From assembly GCF_043641665.1 (NCBI RefSeq), contig NC_092182.1, positions 17,783,241 through 17,847,240 on the forward strand: DNA of 64,000 nt. The letters are read 5' to 3'. Source of the stretch: Enoplosus armatus. Taxonomy: Eukaryota > Chordata > Actinopteri > Centrarchiformes > Enoplosidae. Shown one piece after another: positions 26,844 through 38,700 of the stretch. A model generated the notes under the pieces. The model was not told where the DNA came from. It was given only the letters and a program-made list of their open reading frames with translations, and searched no databases. The position numbers and the translations under genes were made by a program. The stretch's first letter is position 1. Each line of letters begins with the position of its first letter.

Positions 26844-29800
26844 ATGTCAAATGTCGGTTTACTGAAAGATGAGCTTGGCAATGGAGATCATGATCATAAT
26901 GTCTGACTCAATCCTGAACAATGGAGGGAGCTAAGAACTGGGTAGAGGGCACTCGAATGAAAGCATTACTCAACCATGACATTTTATCTGTGTCAAATGT
27001 GAGACATGTGTGCCTGTCTGTAAGTTGGACATTATTCAACTCTAACTCAGTCACTTAACTTCGTACAAAGACATTCACACATCAAATGTACAGCTGTGAC
27101 GATTGTAAGGGACAGCCAGACAACATGCCCTTGACTTCTTAAATCTATTTTTAAATGACTACATTTTTCACATTTTTCAATAGTCAAAAACCCAAAGATA
27201 TTCAAATATCTATCACATGAGAGAAAGAAAAGCAGCAGATCATCATAATGAGAAGCTGGAGCTTGTGAATGTTTGGCAATTTTGTTAAAAAAAACCCCGA
27301 CTGAAATGATAAATCAGATATCAAAATAATTGCGAAATGTATAATTGACTACTCGCATCAGCTCTAGTCTGAAATATTTTCTCACATTTGAGACTATGGA
27401 TGCATAGTATTGTGCTTGTAAAAAGTGTTAAGATTATTAAGTATTAAAACTATTAGTATTATTAGTAATTCATCCTAAAAAAAAAATTTAATTCTTAAAT
27501 GAGGTGTCACAACTTATCTTAAATGACAATTAAATTTGTGCTATTTAATTATCTGAAGTTGCCTAAATACCAATAGTTGCAGAATTATCAGTCTCTTAGC
27601 CATGGTATACCAGTTTTAATTTATTCCTAACCTGTCACATGTTAGTAATTTTATGGGGCTTTTTGGTGAAAGATGGATTCAGAATAATTTGATCTGTCAA
27701 AGTTGGCTGAATGTTATGTTTAGGCACTTGGACAACTCTCTCCTCCAAATACTGGCGGTATAACAGCTTAACAGACCTCCCACCTTACACCCTGACACCT
27801 GCCTGTCTATCTGCACATGTGGAGTGGAAAGAGAGATATCACCTTAACTCCTTAACATAAGCCAGAGCTCCCTGGAATGTCGAGCTGTATTAGGGATCAG
27901 ATCTTATCATGTTTTTTTTAAAGTGATATGTTCTTCCACTTTATCAGATCCCTTTTGTTTAACACATGTTTGCGCTAGCTTAACATCGTTTGGTCAGGTT
28001 TCTCATGTGGACCACCAGTGATGTGTAGCAGTCATTATTTCACATGGGATGTCTTGACTTGGGCTGTTTAGGGTTCTCACTCATTAAGGTGAGGGGGAGT
28101 CATTCCTGAGGCATGCACGGCTGCTCCTCAACAGTAGCACTTGTCAGGAAGGAGAAGGCAGGAGTAGAAAATAGAAAGTAGAGCCGTCTGGCAGTCTGGG
28201 TGGTATCAGTGGTAGTTTCTGTGTGTGTGTGTATTATGATGGGAAGGATGAAAGGTTTTTTTTTTTCACACTGGAAGAAAAGACTCAGGTTGGCATCTTT
28301 TGTCATGGTGTAAAATGAGTAAGACTACCACTACGTTTGACTCACCCCTTTCTCATCACCTTCAAACTATCTTTTCTCCAACTCTGTGACTAGTGGCCCC
28401 ATGACACTGTAAACCCCTTCGCCCTTCAGAAAACAAAACTGTTGGACTTTGCTAATGTAAGATCCTAACTGCTAGTGGTAAGATTACACATCTACAATAT
28501 GCTAATGCAATGTTTACAGTTAGCACTAGCCGCATTTGTGATCTTGGCACTTTGTACGATACTCCTTGATTCACATAGCATTTCCTATTATTTTAACTTG
28601 TTATTCAGCTGCAGGGTTACATTTACATTATTCAATTGCCAGATACTTTTATCCAAAGCGATATAGACATGAGGTAAAGTCCAAGTCACAGTAGATCAAG
28701 AGGAATAAGTGCCTCAACGTACCACCTGACACAAGTGCCACCATTGTCCTCAAAGATAATTTCATGATCACACAGATGCTGCCAGGAATGATAAAGTGTT
28801 TGGCCAGGTCGAAACCACCATTTAAATCCAATATTTCCACAGACATCGATGGCCATTACCTGCACACCATAAAGCGGAAGGGCACAGTCATTGGAAACAT
28901 TAATTTTAAAGTTTCCCCCAGAGCAAACAATTTATTATTGCTGGCAGACAGTAACGTTAGACATCTGTGGGATCATGAAAATACCTTTGAATGTGTAACC
29001 TGTTGCTGAATGAGCGGAAACAATAATGTTTTGCGTAGGGAGTGCTGAGGTGACAGATGGGGCTACGCTAGCACATGCTAATGTTGAGCATGTTATCATG
29101 CTGTTTAGTGTTAGTACTGCATACAGTTAGCATGTTAACATGCTAAGCTTGTTAGCCACTGATATGTACATATGTAGATGTGTTAGCTATGTTAAATGCT
29201 AATGCTGAAGCTACAGTGGTAACATGCTAACAGTACAATACCATTAGCATGTTAACATGTACACAGGTCGCGTTTTGGTCATCTGTGTATAAGGTATCTT
29301 GTCATGTCAAAGTGAAACAAAGTTTGACAAGCTGGTGGACAAGCTAACATTAGCGTTAGATGAAAATTCAGGTCATCACCATGTCCTCTGGGGACTATGA
29401 ATATCAATTAATTAGTGATATTTTATTATTCACCTGACTTATTCACTATTATTCACCTACTTAATATATATATTAATACATATCCACAATGTGGTTTATC
29501 AAACAACGATCTCAGTTATCCAGAGTAAATTGATGAGTTTCTGTGCATCCAACACTCTTGTTATGGCTGGTTTCTGCTCAGACGTCTACTTCTCTGTCTG
29601 TTTGTCTGTGCATGGTTCATGCAGTGCTATCAGCTTGCTACACTGTATTTATAGGCAAATACTTCCCAGCTCTAATTTAAGTGTGTACATAACAAGGTAG
29701 ATATGAGGGGGGCTGGTGATGGGAACTTTTCACACAGGCATTGCAGAGAGTTGTTGGTTATACATTTGAAGCCAAGCATGATCTTTTCCAACATCATTGT

Positions 29801-32753
29801 TATAATTATATTATAATTAAAAGCAGCAGGCACATTATAACTGCTGTTGTTGTGGCAACCAATTTAAGGTTGATCCCTCTCACTTTTGTTTTCCATCTTA
29901 CAATCTGCTCTTTATTCTCACATCTCTCTCCTCTGCCTCTGTTTCCCCGTGTCTCGCTTCCATGCATATGCCATGGCTGACGGTGTTGGGTGGAATGTGG
30001 CTCAACGTTCGGTTTTTAAATAGCATCCCAGCCCGAATCGGCCGCTCCTAATAAGGCAGAGGGCATTGACACTGGCCCCAAAATATCAGCAACCACCTCA
30101 CTGAGAATAAAACTTTTCCTTGCCTTGAAAGTGAGAGGTGATTGGTGATAGCTACAGTGTGTTAGTACAAACAAGATACAGTGCACGCACACTCCACAGA
30201 GCTGTTTTGAATCAAATTAAAGTCATAGATAACATGACAGCGTGTTTAACTTTAGGTGGTCTCGGCAGGATTTGAACAGTCTTGCTTGAGCTGCAGGTGT
30301 TTGTACTCAACAGTAATGGTGACTTAGGTCAGCTGAGGCTATTGTGTGAAATGTGCCACCAGTCACGTGTGAAATAATATGAGAACAGGTGATGCACAGT
30401 GACCCTGCCACCGGAAACAGCTGGTTTACAGTCAAATTATGCAGAGTTCTTCAATAGTGTTTAACCACTGCAACTAGAGCTACATTGTAGGTAGTAGTAC
30501 TCACATGAGCTGTTTAGTTTCTGTCATGTACCCCGGTGAAATCAGCAATCATTCTTTGACACCAAGTTTTGCAATTAAATGTGATGTTCCTTCAGGATCC
30601 TTGTGGGGGCACCGCAGGCAGCAGGACTGGGCCAGTTGCGGGGCAGTCGGCCAGGAGCCTTGTTCAGGTGTCCAATCACACCAGAGGAGTACGACTGTGA
30701 GAGGGTGGATATTGATGGAGATGGTAAGTGTGGTAGGACTGAAACGATTCGTCAATTAACGGAAAGAAGAAACTAATCGAATCAGTAACAATTTTGACAA
30801 TCAACTAATAATTTAAAATTGATTCGTTTCAGTTTCTCAAATGTGAATATTTGCTGGTTTTCTTGTTTTTTTAGTCCTCTACAATAGTAAACGGAATACC
30901 TTTTGGGGTTTCAACTGATGGCCAGACTAAATGTCAATTTAGACTATAAAAATGGTGATGGGCACTTTTTACAAATGTCTCAACTTCTGTCGTCCAAATG
31001 ATTAATCAATTCATTGAGCAGATTAACAGATTGTGAAAAAATTGTTTAAAAGTTTATTAGAGATCGCATTAGAGAAAAGTTAGCTATAATTTGAATAACT
31101 CCATTGAATTACAAAGTGCTGTTTGTTTACTGTGGCTTGGATCCTAATTGGTTTACAATATGGACACCATTATGATTGGCATTTCCTTCTGTGTTTTCCT
31201 TCAGTGAGTCTGGACAGAGAGAGCAAAGACAACCAGTGGCTGGGAGTCACTGTCAAGAGTCAGGGGATTGGAGGGAAGGTGGTGGTAAGTGAAGACCACA
31301 GACTGTAAATGTATCAGTGCAGGAAGCTACAAGAGGGTCTTTCTTGTGTTTAAAGTAAAAATGTTGTTCTGCCTCTGACCCAATGATTTGTGAACAGAAA
31401 AGGCACATTTTCAGCTTTGGTTCATCTGTAGTCAGTTGTATTCATTTTTAGACTCATGGAAATTAAGATTTCAATCAACAGTATAGATTATCATACTGTT
31501 AAAAGTCAAAGGCCAACTGATATTCAAGACACCAGTAAATCATAAAAATGAATGCTCTAATGCCATTTCCTGTCCCTCACCAGACCTGCGCTCACCTGTA
31601 TGAGCTCAGGCAACGAGTAAGTCGCCCTTCAGAGACTCGTGACCCCATTGGACGCTGCTACGTCCTGAGTGAGGATCTGACAGAGCGAGATGACCTGGAC
31701 GGAGGGGAGTGGAAGTTCTGCGAGGGCCGGCCGCAGGGACATGAGCAGTTTGGCTTCTGTCAGCAGGGCTTGTCTGTCAGTTTCACCCCAGACAACAACT
31801 TCATTCTGTTTGGGGCTCCGGGAACATACAACTGGAAAGGTGAGGTGTCTGATTGACCTGCAGACAGCTGGATCACAGAAACAAGGCTAAGAAATGGCAC
31901 TTACACAGATATGTTCACTCCTATGGAGAGACTTTCTTACCTTTGTAGTTGGTGCATTTATTATTTTTAGGGCACTAGGTGGCAGCAACAAATTTTTTTA
32001 ATCTGAATTGAGGGTGTTCAGGCTTGGGGTGTCTTATATTCTGGGATGTATAAATTCAACTGACTTGACTAAACCCCCAATATATTTCTTTCCTTCTACC
32101 TTCTAAAGATGTTATGAGTAAATTGCTAACAAACAACTGCATCCAGGAGACAGGTATGAAGATTAAAGAAAGAAAGAAATGTTAATAGGAAAATGTTTTT
32201 TAATTCAAGTCTCTAGTTTGTATTGATAACCCCTCTTTTGCCTTCATGAGTACAATGTGCAAGATGTTTATTTCTCTTGGTGGTTTTGATGTTCATTATT
32301 GAGTACTGTGGCAATTTACAGTGTATACAAAAAATAGATGAAATACAGTTGCAGCTAATGTAAACTAGAACTGTCTAATTAAAACAGCACTATTAACAGG
32401 ACGATACTGTTAGAGATTAAAACTATATCATTGATTTATAAGCCAATCAAGTGATTGCGTGCAGTTAATCAAAGAAAGCACTGAGATTTATCTGGTGCAG
32501 TAATCAGTTACTGGATTGATTTATTTTGTATTGTCGTAATCTGCCACATGAGATCAATACTGTGCTTTACTGCATAATAATATTAATTTATACAATTCAC
32601 ATTCTAAAACACTGAAATATATGTCTACGTTTTGTCTGATGTGGTTATTGTTTCCAATTTTACTGAATGTTATTTTGTAAAGCCTGGTGTAAGACTGTCT
32701 CTAGTGTGTCCACCAAACACAAGGTGTATTTAGATTGATAGAAAGTGTGATTA

Positions 32754-32785
<32 letters not shown>

Positions 32786-35700
32786 AGTGTGTTGGCCTGT
32801 TGCAAATTCTAAGCAGGTTTTGAGTTTGTAGTATGTTCCCAGTGGAAAAGTGACAAAAGGAAGTACAGTTAAACCAGAGAGAGTATGCAAACTAAATAGG
32901 GTCAATTTCTGAGTATGCTGTCGATGGAGTGGTAATGAGACAGCTATATAAATATCTTGTAAAACTACATAACAGTTATTAAATCTTAAATACTTTACCG
33001 CATTTGTGAAGTTTAATTTCACATTGTATTTGCAAAGTCACAGTTTGATTGACGTCCAACTTTGCACGTGTGTTTAAAATTGTAAAGTATGTTGATATAT
33101 TTGGTGTACAAACTGCTAAAATAGTACACTTAGAAAGCAGTACAGATTTGGGACATGCCATGTATGGTACAAATAATGTGAGTGTTCTGATGTCTGCTGT
33201 GTGTGAAAGTGTGCCAATGTCTCCTTGGTACTTTGCTGCGGCCTCACCTTTTTCCATTCCAGGTGAGATGCGCGTCCAGCTCCTAAACCAGACTCTGCTT
33301 GACCTCGGTTTCTATGACGATGGACCCTACGAGGTGGCAGATCAAAAACAACTTAATGCCCAGCTCATCCCTGTGCCCTACCACAGTTACCTGGGTAGGA
33401 TTCGCCCTCCCTGCTCACTGCTGCCTGTGCACAGGAGAGAAAGAGAGGGCCGGGGGAGGGCGACACCAAGGCTCGGACTGTACCCCAACATGGCTGCCGT
33501 AACCACGGCAGCTGGTAACAGTAGCAACTGCCTCTAACTGGTTATTCCCTGTAGATTATTTCGTAAGCCTATCTGTGTGTGACTCACAGATCCCTGAATA
33601 TGACTCCACCTCATATTTTTGATCACTTTCACATGTGAATGTGGTAAAAAAATGCCCAGAGCTAATGCGGCCTGACATTAATTCTTAAGTATTTGCATAA
33701 GTTTGCAACCTCTCCCTTTTTTGGGGGGCGAACAAGGGAAATATTTACCAAAAAAAAAACCCAACCCAACAACAATGACGTTATCCTCATTCCAGCCAAC
33801 GCCCTCTTCTAAAAACAGAGTACATGTCAAAACGTTTGAGAGAGTGTTGTACAACCAGTGAGGGTACAGTCTGAGCCTGAAACGTCGTCTCTCCACCAGG
33901 TACTCAGTGGTTTTGCAGGAAAAAACCGCTGCGGCACCACAAAGACAAAAAAGCAATCAATCACAGCCTGTCTCACCTGCACCTCCCTCTCCCCTTTTTC
34001 TTCTCTTTTCACTCTTTTTCCCCCACCCTCACCATTTCACACCCCATCACTCTCCTCCATCACTCCTCCCTCTGCTCTCTTTCTCTTTCTGTCTTCCTTT
34101 ACCTGTCTTGGGCCATAGGGCTCTTGTTCATGGCTAGCCCCATTGAAGATGCACTGCTGTACAAAACTCTGGAGCCCTCCAGCCGGCCCACACCGTTTGA
34201 GGATGTAGCTCATAATAGCTACTTAGGTTTGTAGGCGTGGAGTGTTTTTGTTTGGACTGGACTGGGCTTGTAGTGGAAGTAGTCCCACCCTCTTCTCCGT
34301 CTTCGTCTTAATCCTTTCTGCTAATTCCACCTCGTGTCTACGTATATAGATTTTTAGCGTGTAATCTATGTACTCCGTGGGACTGTATCACCTTTACTGT
34401 TATGAAGAGACAGCCATCCAAAACGGAAAAGTATCTGTAAAACTATGATTTAATTTAATTTAATTTTTGTGGTTTGACTATTTTTAACTTTCTGCTACTA
34501 GCCACTGATTTGACAAAGACAAGCAGATGGTTGTCTCTTCGAGAAGCAGCAGGGTGTTTGTCTGTTCTGTCTGTAGATAACTGTCGTCTGTAGTGTGTTG
34601 AGTCAGTCTGCATGTGTGTGCTTGTATGAAGCTTTCCAGGTGGTGGTGGGTTTCTCATAAGTTGCTAAAGTTACTATTAAGTTTAGTTAGTAAGTAGTTT
34701 TGTCCGAAAAAAGGGTTTAACTAACAAACAAGACTCTACTGCCCCACTAGCAGCTCTGGGAGACTGTACAATGCTAACATGCTGATGTTTAGCAAGTATA
34801 ATGTTTACTAAGCTCACCATCTTAGTTTAGAGCTTGCTAGCATTTGTTAATTAGCACTAAACACAAAGTACAGTTGAGGTGGATGGGAATGTCATTCATT
34901 CTGAAGACATTTGGTCATTAACCACTATCTGGGAGTATCTGGGAACCATGAATGTCTGTACAAAATAGTGTTCCGATCTGTCTTGTAAATGTAGATATTT
35001 CAGTGGATCAATGAAAACTATGACCTGCTGGTGCACAAGTCTGGAGATCACCAATGTCAATAGGGTTCATCCTCTGGGGACCATGAATGTCTTTACAAAA
35101 TGTCATGTCGATCCATCAAATAGTTGTTGAGATATTTCAGTCTGTACCAAAGTGGTGGACTAAGGTTTGTTTCTTCGAGGAGACGCTTTGTTCTGAATCA
35201 GTTGGTGTTTAGTGTCCATGAGTAACGACCCATCGTCTGCTTATCAGGACCTATTTATTGTTATTGTTGGGTTCCGGGTATTACTTCCTAATAAGTGTGT
35301 GGATCTGCCATAAATCTCTTCAGTCACATACCTCCAAGCCTGCTTACCCTCCTGCTCTCCATATTGAGTCGTCTCCTTGACAACACTAATTCCCACATGA
35401 CCTTTTTCGCCTTCGCTTATTACTCACATGCTTCCATTGATCCTAACCAGATGATATGCCACACCTATGCATGCTTACTAAAATGACAGAGACAGTGTTG
35501 TAGCTATTATTTTTTCTTTAGTATCATTAAATCCAAAATGTCGCAGGATTCTAGTTGTTTTCTTTATTATGGTTAAATACATAAATTACATCCCAGTGAG
35601 CAGTGTCTTGCTGAATAGAAGCATATGTCCTTTTTACCTCAAGGCCAAATCAAATCTTGTTATTGAGAACAGAATGAATCCCTTTATTGCAGGGTGTTAA

Positions 35701-38700
35701 ATGGACTGTTATGTCAAAGCCAGGTTTTCTGGAGGCCTGATGCCACATCCAAGTGGAACAAGAGTAGGAGTTGTCCAAGTTGTCATTCTCAGAAAAAACA
35801 AATGTGAGAAAATACGGTCTGTTCCTGCAATTTGTTACATATAGAAAACACACAAGTGAAACCAAACAGTAAGGGTCAGCAAGAATACAGGATTCCACAG
35901 TGAAATGCAGTTGTAGCCCCTCCACGATAAAATAGAATATAAAAAGTAGCGCTGAAGGAAGAAATCAAAGTTATGTTTACATATTTGAAGATATGATGTT
36001 ATGTATATATGCAGTATAACCATATATACACAAAAAGTGTACTGTGCAATATCACAGTAATATGCAACATATAGTGCAAAGACTAGTAGAGAGAATGAGG
36101 GCCCCTTTAAAAGCCTTTTGCAGCTTTAAGCTTCCATTCCCCATTTAGTTTTAAAGAGACGACCTTGGAGCAAGCCTGTGTGTTAAAAGCCACCCTGTGT
36201 GGAAAAAGTAGCACCTTTGTCTCCATCCGTTGGTTTTTACTGGACCTGCGATTCAGACTGTTGCATTCCACACCTGCCACCCTGGAGCTGCCCACTGTTT
36301 GTCTCCCTCTGCATGTTTATTCAGGTCTAACAAATGACCCCCCTCCCCCACCCCATGTCTTCACAGATTATCCTCCCTTTTCACACCCCCTGCATGTTTT
36401 TAAACTGGTGAAGCAAATGCATGCGGTTGCTTCTGTTCAGGTGAAATATTTGATATGATGTGTTATTTTTCACAGCTTGATAAGAAAATGTCAACACAAT
36501 CTGGTTATGAAGCAAACACACACACACACGCACACTTGTTCACTCCTTTGCTCTACCTGATTTATATGCATCCTCACATTCCTTTACACACACACACATA
36601 GACGCACACACTCACACAAAAGAGGAGTTGCTTTAGGTTATAAATCTGATTAACGTCCACCCACTATGTTTACATACTGCCTTTGCTTGAGGCAACTGAT
36701 ACAGAGCAGCGGCATCATGAATCTCATGAGACGTTGGGCGAAACCTCATACATCTCCTTCTGTTAATGTCACAACCATTTTTTTTTTTGCTCTTACCAGT
36801 GGACACACAACCATTCACCAGCCTCCAGCAGCCTTCCACAAGCGAACACAGCACACGGGACATTTACACCCATCATGAGTTTGGCATAAAATCAATAGTC
36901 ACTTAAGGCACACATTTCATTAGTAAGAAGATGAGCGGAACAAGCTACACTGAGAGGAGATGAGCCTCTGAGCCCCACGGTCAATACTAACCCCTGACCC
37001 TTTCCTCCTCCTCCCCCCCCCCATCTTCTTCTTCCTGTTCCAGGGTTTTCTGTGGACTCGGCCATGGGGATAATGAACCTCGGGGAGCTGACCTTCGTGG
37101 CGGGTGCACCTAGGGCCAATCACACGGGGGCAGTGGTGCTGCTGAGGAAGGACAACGTGTACCGGCTGGTACCACAGCACATTTTCTGGGGGGAGGAGCT
37201 TGCGTCCTCGTTTGGGTACTCAGTGGCTACAACGGATCTAAACAGGGACGGGTGAGGAAATGCCGGATGAGAAGTCAATGTGGATGATCATCATAACATA
37301 GATAAGGGGAGACCAGTGGTGGAAGTAGCATTCAGATAATTTACATATTGAAGTAAAAGTAGAAATACCACAATATAAAAATACTCATTTACAAGTAAAA
37401 GTTCTGCATTCACAATTCTACTTAAGTAAAAGTGTTTTCAGCAAAATGTACTTAAAGTGTCATAAGCACTTGTTAGGCAGAGCGGGCCCTGCCAGTGTGA
37501 ATTATTATGGATGAATGAAGTTATTACAGAACTTAACTGTTGCCGGCTGAGTTGGAGCTCATTTTACTGCTTTGTATAATTGTGGGTAGTTTAATCTATG
37601 ACAGTGGATCATATTTTATAAGTTGATCACATATTTCACATGTAAAATCCAAAAAATAACTAGTAACCATAGCTGTGAAATAAAAGTAGTGGAGGGAAAA
37701 GTACAATATTTCCCTCTCAAATGTAGTAGAGCAGATGTATAAAGTAGCATGAAGTACCTCAAAATAGTACATGAGTAAACTAGTTGCATTTTACCACTTT
37801 GGGTGACTGTAGATGAGACAGGGTGGGTTTAAAAATATGTAAATGGATAATAAGTTCTAGGAGCTCCCAAAACTCAGTTAAATGTTTTATAAAAAATTAT
37901 ATTATTCATTTTAATTCTCTGTTTCGCCAGCTGGACAGATCTGATTGTTGGAGCTCCTAATTTTTTTGACCGTAAGGCAGAGATTGGTGGAGCTGTGTAT
38001 GTTTACCTAAACCCCTTCGGTCACTGGGACGACCAGGCTCGGCCCATCCGTCTCAACGGGACCTATGACTCCATGTTTGGAATGACGGTCAGCAACATCG
38101 GAGATCTGGACCAGGACGGATACGGAGGTGAGAACAATGGCTTTTCACGCAGCTTATCAGTGCCAGGCAAAGCCATGACCTCAAGGCTCATCTTATCTTT
38201 CCACTTGTCCTCATCATGCTGTGTTTTCTGTTTTAATTTCTATTTAAATGTATACTTTAATTGAATGTTTCACAGTCAAAACTGTTTCTGTATGTGTTTA
38301 GATATTGCTGTGGGGGCACCATTTGATGGAGATGGCAAAGTTTTCATCTACAGAGGCTCAGATGCTGGAATTGAAACAAAACCTGCTCAGGTGAGTCATA
38401 AGTTTCCAATAACAGTTCATGATTGAGCGAACAGAAGGAAGGAAAGATGAAAGGAAGAATAAAACTGAATAGACCAAAGGAATAAGAATACAAGAGTGGC
38501 TGTCTGAGTGAATGATGACTGATCAGTGTTTCTTATCCCATCAGGTGCTTGATGGTCGTGACTTTGATGTGAGACGTTTTGGATACTCCATCTCAGGGGG
38601 TTTGGATATTGATAATAACCAGTACCCAGATATTGCAGTGGGCTCTCTTAATGACTCAGTGGTTCTCTTCAGGTGAGAAAAGATTTATTTAAAAACTTAA

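Larger units (their letters stand above)
15596..30595 (+). other. itga7 intron 1 (15 kb)
   Basis: No nested gene recognised on either strand. Contents are an AAGTAAAAGTA repeat with an embedded (TA)n tract (16480-16795), a 17-bp-arm hairpin (17889-17948), a TTAGCTTAGC repeat (20094-20540), (GT)n tracts at 21541 and 24333, an (AT)n tract (26267-26326), (CA)n tracts at 26626 and 26801, an ATTAATCGATTAAT repeat (27098-27366) and a repeat copy at 29040-29410. A segment at 28615-28700 contains the fish-repeat phrase CTTTTATCCAAAGCGA. Large first introns of this kind often carry enhancers, but no specific element can be claimed from sequence alone. Confidence 0.8.
34227..37043 (+). other. itga7 intron after the X exons
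   Basis: 2.8 kb holding a fish repeat (34760-35170), CA-rich stretches near 36520-36620 and five TGCATG hexamers (34609, 35468, 36310, 36391, 36418). No coding exon recognised. Confidence 0.7.

Noticed and set aside
28746..29009. 81-aa open frame in itga7 intron 1 after a repeat-like segment
   Set aside because: No recognisable domain, no splice partners, and it is next to the fish-repeat phrase CTTTTATCCAAAGCGA. It is probably transposon-derived or random.
33049..33537. 162-aa continuous open frame
   Set aside because: It is a read-through of the itga7 X exon (33263-33394) into both flanking introns, not a separate gene.
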